A stretch of 10,783 nucleotides of DNA from NCBI GenBank assembly GCA_021443065.1, contig JABUUR010000162.1, forward strand, positions 1 through 10,783, in the 5' to 3' direction. Shown in pieces: positions 7,303 through 10,783 of the stretch (the stretch's first letter is position 1; each line of letters starts with the position of its first letter). Source of the stretch: Fibrobacter sp. Its GTDB lineage: Bacteria > Fibrobacterota > Fibrobacteria > Fibrobacterales > Fibrobacteraceae. Both the position numbers and the translations under genes were made by a program. Under the pieces are notes generated by a model that saw only the letters and a program-made list of their open reading frames with translations, made no database searches and was not told where the DNA came from.

Positions 7303-7779
7303 CTATTTGTTCTTTGAATTGCGGGCCAAAAGTTCCTTGCGCTGTTCCTCGGCCAAGAGACGGGCCATTTCAAGGCGGCTGTCTTCACGTTCCTTGCGCT
7401 TGGTTTCTTCCTTGCAGTTTACGCACTTGGTGGCGGTGGGTACCGCCATAAGGCGGGCCTTGGGAATCAACTGGCCGCAAACCTTGCAGACGCCGAAAGT
7501 CCCCTTCTTGATCCTCTTGAGCGCTTCTTCAAGGTAAACCAGGTACTTTCCTTCGCGGGCGGCAAGCTCGAAGTTTGTTTCCAAGGCATTGTAGTCGGTG
7601 GCAAGGTCGGCACTGTTGCCGGCTTCGCCGCCGTCACCGGCCTGCATCTGGCTCTTGAAAGTTTCGGCCTTGTCTGATTCACTCTGGGCGGTTACCAATT
7701 CACGACGTTTTTCAATAAGCATTTCCTCGAAGAACTTAAGATCTGCATCGCTCATTTTTACGGGTTTCTTTTCGGCCAT
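7303..7779 (-). CDS. DksA/TraR-family zinc-finger transcription factor
   Basis: A 158-residue protein with the DksA/TraR layout: an N-terminal coiled coil (about 10-90), a four-cysteine zinc finger C98-x2-C101-x17-C119-x2-C122, and a charged C-terminal helix. Members of this family enter the secondary channel of RNA polymerase and change promoter choice, often with (p)ppGpp in the stringent response. The coiled-coil tip holds Asp58 and Asp62 in a DLATDYNA context and not the exact DxxDxA of E. coli DksA. It is therefore safer to call it DksA-like, closer to the shorter TraR/YteA-type relatives, than DksA proper. The start is firm: AAGGAG (7791-7786) six bases upstream of ATG. It is transcribed alone, with an inverted repeat in its upstream region and a bidirectional terminator after it. 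Confidence 0.9.
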   Translation of the reverse strand: MAEKKPVKMSDADLKFFEEMLIEKRRELVTAQSESDKAETFKSQMQAGDGGEAGNSADLATDYNALETNFELAAREGKYLVYLEEALKRIKKGTFGVCKVCGQLIPKARLMAVPTATKCVNCKEETKRKEREDSRLEMARLLAEEQRKELLARNSKNK

Positions 7780-7803
7780 GGTAAACTCCTTGGTTGGCGG
7801 GGG

Positions 7804-7824
7804 GTCTATCTTATACTAATAGAC
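7804..7824. promoter_or_regulatory. Perfect inverted repeat GTCTAT-N9-ATAGAC upstream of the dksA-like gene
   Basis: GTCTAT at 7804-7809 is repeated in reverse complement as ATAGAC at 7819-7824, with nine bases between. On the minus strand the spacer carries TATAAG (7815-7810), a plausible -10 element about 30 bp before the start codon. No good -35 is seen at the right distance. The layout fits an operator covering the -10, or a hairpin in the 5' leader. Confidence 0.4.
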
Positions 7825-7863
7825 TACAAATTATTCTTTTTTTTTGAAAAATGGAAAAAAATT

Positions 7864-8781
7864 TTAAAAAATATCGATATTCACCCGGATACCCTGCTTT
7901 TTGACATCCTTGACAAGGGCTTCGGTGGAGCGTATTAGTTTATCAACATCCTTGACAAACCTGCCGTTTTCGGCCAATACGAGCCCCACCGTATTTTCTT
8001 TTTCGGTAACCTTGGACAACAGTTTTTCGCTTTGGCCCTTGAGGCCGTCCAACTGTTCAATCAGGGAATCGGCACGGGCCATCAATGCCTTGGCCTCCTC
8101 CACCTTGACCTCCCCCTTTTCCACGGCAACATTCACGGCAGACCTGGTCTTTTCCAGAATCCCGTCCACGTCGTTTATCAAGGTATTCGCCTCGCCAAGC
8201 CATGACCTTACATCGGCATTGGCCACGTTCACCAGTCTTTTGCCCTTGGAAACAATCCGCTTGACCCGCTGGCCCGTGGAGCCCACCGTCACGGAATCCA
8301 AAAAGGAATACAGCGTATCCATCACTTCCTCAAGGTCGTCTACTGCCGAAAGCAGGTTTTTCACCACTCCCGATGTACCCTCGTCGTAATGGCCCCTCAA
8401 AGTGTCTCCGTCGTGAATCAACTGCCTGCTGTCACCGGTAAGAACGCACATTTCACGCTCCCCCATCAAGCCCGAGTTGATCAGGCGGAACTCGGAATTT
8501 ACAGGAATCGCCGTCTTTGCAAGGACACGGGCAGTCACGTAAACCGCATCGTCCGTCAGTTCCACCTTGGCAATCTCGCCGGCCTTGATGCCGCGGACTT
8601 CCACCGGATTTCCGGGCGAAAGGGTACCGATGGCGTCGTAGGCTACCACAAAGGAATAGCGGGCGTGATAGGGGCTGGACGGGTGCAAAAAATACCAGGC
8701 TCCGCCACAAGAAACCACGATTATGGAAAACACAATCGAGGGCAACAAGTTCTCTTTGACAAGCCTGACAAATCTATTCAT
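7864..8781 (-). CDS. MCE/MlaD-domain protein, single-pass membrane lipid-transport subunit
   Basis: A 305-residue protein with one N-terminal membrane helix (about 12-31), an MCE domain at about 40-118 (GTLSPGNPVEVRGIKAGEI at 52-70 and the NSGLMGERE segment at 102-110), then about 180 residues of mostly helical, coiled-coil-like sequence. MCE proteins form hexameric rings in the periplasm and carry phospholipids or other hydrophobic molecules between membranes. They usually work with an MlaE-type permease and an MlaF-type ATPase. Neither is in this window, so the partners must be elsewhere or the protein works differently. The ATG overlaps the hprK stop as ATGAATAG, which points to translational coupling. 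No strong Shine-Dalgarno is seen. The 84 bp that follow are AT-rich and contain the dksA-like promoter region. Family assignment is secure, but the substrate is not known. Confidence 0.9.
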   Translation of the reverse strand: MNRFVRLVKENLLPSIVFSIIVVSCGGAWYFLHPSSPYHARYSFVVAYDAIGTLSPGNPVEVRGIKAGEIAKVELTDDAVYVTARVLAKTAIPVNSEFRLINSGLMGEREMCVLTGDSRQLIHDGDTLRGHYDEGTSGVVKNLLSAVDDLEEVMDTLYSFLDSVTVGSTGQRVKRIVSKGKRLVNVANADVRSWLGEANTLINDVDGILEKTRSAVNVAVEKGEVKVEEAKALMARADSLIEQLDGLKGQSEKLLSKVTEKENTVGLVLAENGRFVKDVDKLIRSTEALVKDVKKQGIRVNIDIF

Positions 8782-9805
8782 AGTAAGACCAGTTCTGGGG
8801 ATCGAAATCTAGCAAATCATCCACGAACTCGCCCTTGGCCTTGGCCTTGATTTTCTGCATAAGGGCTTCGTTAAATTCCTCCGCAACATTTTGGCCGTTC
8901 ATTTTCATCAAGGTGTTCATGGCGATAACCTCGGAAATCACCGTCAGGTTCTTGCCCGGAGCCACGGGAATCACCACCTTGGGAATGCTTACGCCCATAA
9001 TGACCTCTTCCTGTTCGTTCAGGCCGGTGCGGTCGTAGCCCCCGTCTTGGCGCCACTGCTGCAGTTCCACAATGATTTCAATTTTCTTCTGCTTACGTAT
9101 GGCGTGGATACCGAACATGGACTGTATATCCAGAATGCCCACCCCACGAATTTCCATGTGGTGCTTGATCAGCGGGTCGGGCCGGCCGATAATGGATCGC
9201 CCCACATTGCTGATATGGACTACATCGTCCGCCACCATGCGGTGTCCGCTTTCTACGAGGTCCAGCACGCATTCTGACTTGCCCACGTTGCTGTCGCCCA
9301 CAAAGAGCATGCCTAGGCCATATACATCCACAAGGCTTCCGTGGATAACGGCGTGAGGCGCAAAAAACTCTTCAAGGATTCGTTGCGAAAGCTTGATAAA
9401 TTCATAGGTGTGAAGTGTCGTCGCAAACAGGGGAACGCCGTTCTTTTCACACATTTCGCAAAGTTCGCGATGAGGCTGCTGGGCGTGTGTCACCACCCAC
9501 ATCGGCGGCCTGAACACCGACAAATTCTCGAACACCCTTGCCCTGCCTTGCGGGCCGATGGATTCCAGATAGTTCCATTCTGTGTGACCTATGATCTGGA
9601 TCTGGTGAGAACTGTAGACCGCGGTATAACCCGCCATGGCAAGGCCCGGACGATGGATACCGCCCTCCACAATGGGAGTGTCCAGGCAATCTTCCGCGGA
9701 AAGGTTCGCCATCTGCAGGTCCTTGCCGTAACGACAAAAAAAGTCCCGCACCAGGAATCGTTCCCGGTGCAGGATCTTTATATCTTTCAATCTTGATTCA
9801 GCCAT
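8774..9805 (-). CDS. hprK: HPr kinase/phosphorylase
   Basis: A 343-residue HPr kinase/phosphorylase, which phosphorylates a seryl residue of HPr with ATP or pyrophosphate and removes it again, linking carbon status to regulation. The C-terminal catalytic half is classical: His155 in VIHGSLVDVYG, P-loop GDSNVGKS at 170-177, VADD at 191-194, the family signature EIRGVGILDIQ at 218-228, YDR at 257-259, and PVAPGKN at 280-286 where many members have Arg before the Asn. The N-terminal domain aligns with relatives around HRPGLAMAGY (51-60). The protein is about 20-30 residues longer than the 310-320 typical of the family. An alternative ATG at 9712 (Met32) has AAGGA upstream, but it would remove residues that appear to align with the N-terminus of known HprK proteins, so ATG 9805 is kept. 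It follows hpf by 34 bp and overlaps the MCE gene. Confidence 0.94.
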   Translation of the reverse strand: MAESRLKDIKILHRERFLVRDFFCRYGKDLQMANLSAEDCLDTPIVEGGIHRPGLAMAGYTAVYSSHQIQIIGHTEWNYLESIGPQGRARVFENLSVFRPPMWVVTHAQQPHRELCEMCEKNGVPLFATTLHTYEFIKLSQRILEEFFAPHAVIHGSLVDVYGLGMLFVGDSNVGKSECVLDLVESGHRMVADDVVHISNVGRSIIGRPDPLIKHHMEIRGVGILDIQSMFGIHAIRKQKKIEIIVELQQWRQDGGYDRTGLNEQEEVIMGVSIPKVVIPVAPGKNLTVISEVIAMNTLMKMNGQNVAEEFNEALMQKIKAKAKGEFVDDLLDFDPQNWSYYE

Positions 9806-9813
9806 ATTCCAAA

Positions 9814-9819
9814 ATTATA
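9814..9819 (-). promoter_or_regulatory. Consensus -10 (TATAAT) immediately before hprK
   Basis: A perfect TATAAT on the minus strand ends eight bases before the hprK ATG. If used, transcription would start about two bases before the start codon, giving an almost leaderless mRNA. No -35 match lies at 17 bp (TAGCCT there). It may be chance in AT-rich DNA. Confidence 0.25.
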
Positions 9820-9839
9820 CAATTTTTGGACGGTCTAGG

Positions 9840-10157
9840 CTAAACCACATCAGATACAGGCTGTGCTCGATGGTCATTCTGCTTGTCGTTTGCCTTTTTC
9901 AACTGGGTCTTGATTCGTTCCAAGGTCACATCCACGGCCTTGCCCATGTTTTCTTCGTCGGCAGAGGCTACAACCTGGGAGCCCACGATATTCAGGGTGA
10001 TTTCGCAATGGCGCTGATGTTCCACTTCATGGTCCAAGACGACGGAGGCGCTGGTAATATTCGGATAGAACTTGGCAAGTTTGTCCATTTCTTCTTGAAT
10101 ACGATCCTGAAGACCGGCAGATGCGTTAAAATGACGAGCAGAAAACTGAATATCCAT
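9840..10157 (-). CDS. hpf: Ribosome hibernation promoting factor, short form (HPF/RaiA family)
   Basis: A 105-residue protein of the short HPF/YfiA family, which binds the decoding centre of the 30S subunit and inactivates ribosomes under starvation. The family pattern is visible throughout: MDIQFSARHFNAS at the start, a helix with LAKFYPNI, the strand SASVVLDHE, the HCEITLNIVG strand and a C-terminal helix ending KTQLKKANDKQ. There is no long-form C-terminal dimerisation domain, so any 100S formation would need another factor. The start is firm: GGAGG (10169-10165) seven bases upstream of ATG. It heads the hpf-hprK-MCE operon, behind a good promoter. In many proteobacteria hpf lies in the rpoN cluster with ptsN and, in some, hprK; here hpf is directly followed by hprK with no ptsN. 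Confidence 0.93.
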   Translation of the reverse strand: MDIQFSARHFNASAGLQDRIQEEMDKLAKFYPNITSASVVLDHEVEHQRHCEITLNIVGSQVVASADEENMGKAVDVTLERIKTQLKKANDKQNDHRAQPVSDVV

Positions 10158-10214
10158 ATTGAAACCTCCGTAAAAAAGTGAATACGCGCGAGATTGTCTG
10201 TCTCACGTCTAGAG

Positions 10215-10243
10215 TATATACATCTTTTTTCTTAGAAAAACAA
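10215..10243 (-). promoter_or_regulatory. Sigma-70-like promoter of the hpf-hprK-MCE operon
   Basis: On the minus strand, TTGTTT (10243-10238) is separated by exactly 17 bases from TATATA (10220-10215). Transcription would start near 10208, leaving a leader of about 50 bases that contains the strong GGAGG of hpf. This is the best-spaced -35/-10 pair seen in the window. Confidence 0.6.
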
Positions 10244-10271
10244 ACCCGGGGTATTTTTTTGTCAAAAACAT

Positions 10272-10288
10272 TATTCCAAATCGGAATA
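10272..10288 (-). terminator. Weak terminator-like hairpin after the FISUMP gene
   Basis: TATTCC and GGAATA pair around a five-base loop, followed on the minus strand by ATG and five T residues. The stem is AT-rich and short, and it lies about 225 bp beyond the FISUMP stop and just before the hpf promoter, so it could end the FISUMP transcript. A second small palindrome, AAGGAATCCTT at 10313-10323, is followed on the minus strand by AAATTTTTT. Confidence 0.3.
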
Positions 10289-10345
10289 GTCGGTAGCCCT
10301 CGCAAAAAATTTAAGGAATCCTTGTTACAAAGGCCTACACCAAAT

Positions 10346-10513
10346 TCATCCTGCCAGAATTGTCGTTGCCTCCCCGGAATTTTCTGTGGAGTTGCAGATG
10401 GCGAGAAGAGAGTCCGCTTTTGTGGAATCGTTCATGCAATGGTAGGCGATGGCCGCTGCGACATCTTGCAACAAGGCAGTAAATTTTCCCGTTGTATCAG
10501 ATTTTAGCGCAAA
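10346..10513 (-). pseudogene. In-frame coding-like extension after the FISUMP stop, possible gene remnant
   Basis: The reading frame of the FISUMP gene continues after its TGA for 55 sense codons and then ends at a second TGA (10348-10346). The translation has a protein-like composition, for example FTALLQDVAAAIAYHC and TKADSLLAICNST, with an even amino-acid mix and predicted helices. No in-frame ATG with a ribosome site lies at its head; one ATG occurs mid-way. It could be a remnant of a longer C-terminus or another gene, or an accident. The FISUMP domain itself ends normally just before the first TGA, which argues against a simple nonsense mutation. This segment covers about half of the 356 bp between FISUMP and hpf. 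The remainder holds the promoter and hairpins listed separately. Confidence 0.3.
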
Positions 10514-10783
10514 TCAATCCTTGAGACAGCGGACAGAGAATTCGAGATACTTGTTGCTGTAGATACAGGACGCGGAGTCGCTAGTGGCACCGATGTTCCA
10601 GTTGTCCGCGTAGTAACTTCCCCTCTCGGAAGAACTCCAAAGGTAGGTGTTGTAGCCGACGCTCACAAAACTTCCATTGCTACTGAGGAAGCCTGCGGGC
10701 AAAACGCCAAAGCCATAGAAATCATAACCATTTGATGATTCATACCAGCCGCTGGTGGTTTTCAATTTTTTCCCTGCGGTGCG
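10514..10783 (-). CDS. FISUMP-domain protein, C-terminal fragment running off the right edge
   Basis: The last 89 codons of a gene whose 5' end is outside the window. The sequence fits the C-terminal part of the Fibrobacter succinogenes major paralogous domain: AGKKLKTTSGWYESSNG near the left of the fragment, then YDFYGFGVLPAGF, NTYLWSSSERG, YADNWNIG, and the closing FSVRCLKD. Proteins with this domain are mostly secreted or lipid-anchored and highly expanded in Fibrobacter. Their function is not established, and the fold is thought to be related to C-type-lectin-like or formylglycine-enzyme-like modules. The frame is open to the edge. The TTG at 10765 that could serve as a start is the Leu of the conserved GKKLK motif, so it is not a real start. 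The gene is separate from the hpf operon. Confidence 0.88.
   Translation of the reverse strand, partial: RTAGKKLKTTSGWYESSNGYDFYGFGVLPAGFLSSNGSFVSVGYNTYLWSSSERGSYYADNWNIGATSDSASCIYSNKYLEFSVRCLKD

Noticed and set aside
7819..7863. AT-rich runs after the MCE gene as a terminator
   Set aside because: Only A and T runs pair there; there is no GC stem, so a Rho-independent terminator is not supported.
9713..9805. Shorter hprK starting at Met32 (9712)
   Set aside because: There is a fair AAGGA before it, but the residues just upstream seem to align with the N-terminus of known HprK proteins. It is kept only as an alternative.
10178..10507. Plus-strand open frame of 109 codons between hpf and the FISUMP gene
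   Set aside because: It begins inside the hpf leader, runs across the hpf promoter, has no ribosome site and has an unnatural Cys/Arg/Phe-rich composition. The minus-strand frame there looks more protein-like.
10514..10765. FISUMP gene beginning at TTG 10765 as a small complete protein
   Set aside because: The frame is open to the window edge and the TTG encodes the Leu of a conserved domain motif, so this is a partial gene.

Overview
The window most likely comes from Fibrobacter or a close relative in the Fibrobacterota. The strongest sign is the protein fragment at the right edge, which ends in the C-terminal part of a FISUMP domain (Fibrobacter succinogenes major paralogous domain). Moderate GC, tight operons, a Gram-negative-style MCE protein and an hpf-hprK pair are compatible with this. 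No phylogenetic marker is present, so genus level is an inference. No tRNA, rRNA, CRISPR array or insertion sequence was seen.

Left block (1-6039, minus strand): a compact signalling operon read right to left. It holds a membrane hybrid histidine kinase with a dCACHE sensor, a soluble hybrid kinase with the same domain order but no sensor, an IDI-like NUDIX hydrolase, and a multi-pass membrane GGDEF protein. Junctions are an 11-nt overlap, a 10-nt gap and a 4-nt gap, each with a Shine-Dalgarno sequence that fixes the start. A further gene begins at 22 and leaves the window. Both kinases are degenerate. The usual phosphoacceptor His of the H-box is Arg, with a His three residues later in both. 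The N-box Asn is lost and the G2 glycines are largely lost. The receiver of the membrane kinase keeps its acid pair, Asp and Lys, and its HPt keeps its His, whereas the soluble kinase has lost one receiver acid and its HPt His. This looks like a tandem-duplicated, rewired or pseudokinase phosphorelay placed beside a c-di-GMP enzyme, and it is the most interesting part of the window.

Middle (6040-7863): a 72-bp divergent promoter region, a plus-strand serine hydrolase of the class C beta-lactamase family without a signal peptide, a bidirectional terminator, and a convergent DksA/TraR-type zinc-finger gene. The dksA-like gene has a strong ribosome binding site and a perfect inverted repeat upstream.

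Right block (7864-10157, minus strand): an operon of hpf (ribosome hibernation factor), hprK (HPr kinase/phosphorylase) and a single-pass MCE/MlaD protein whose start overlaps the hprK stop. A good sigma-70-like promoter precedes hpf. Taken together these suggest coupling of energy state, carbon signalling and envelope lipid transport, but that link is inferred from position only.

Right edge (10158-10783): 356 bp without a confident gene, then the 3' end of the FISUMP gene. Directly after the FISUMP stop, the same frame stays open for 55 codons and looks coding.
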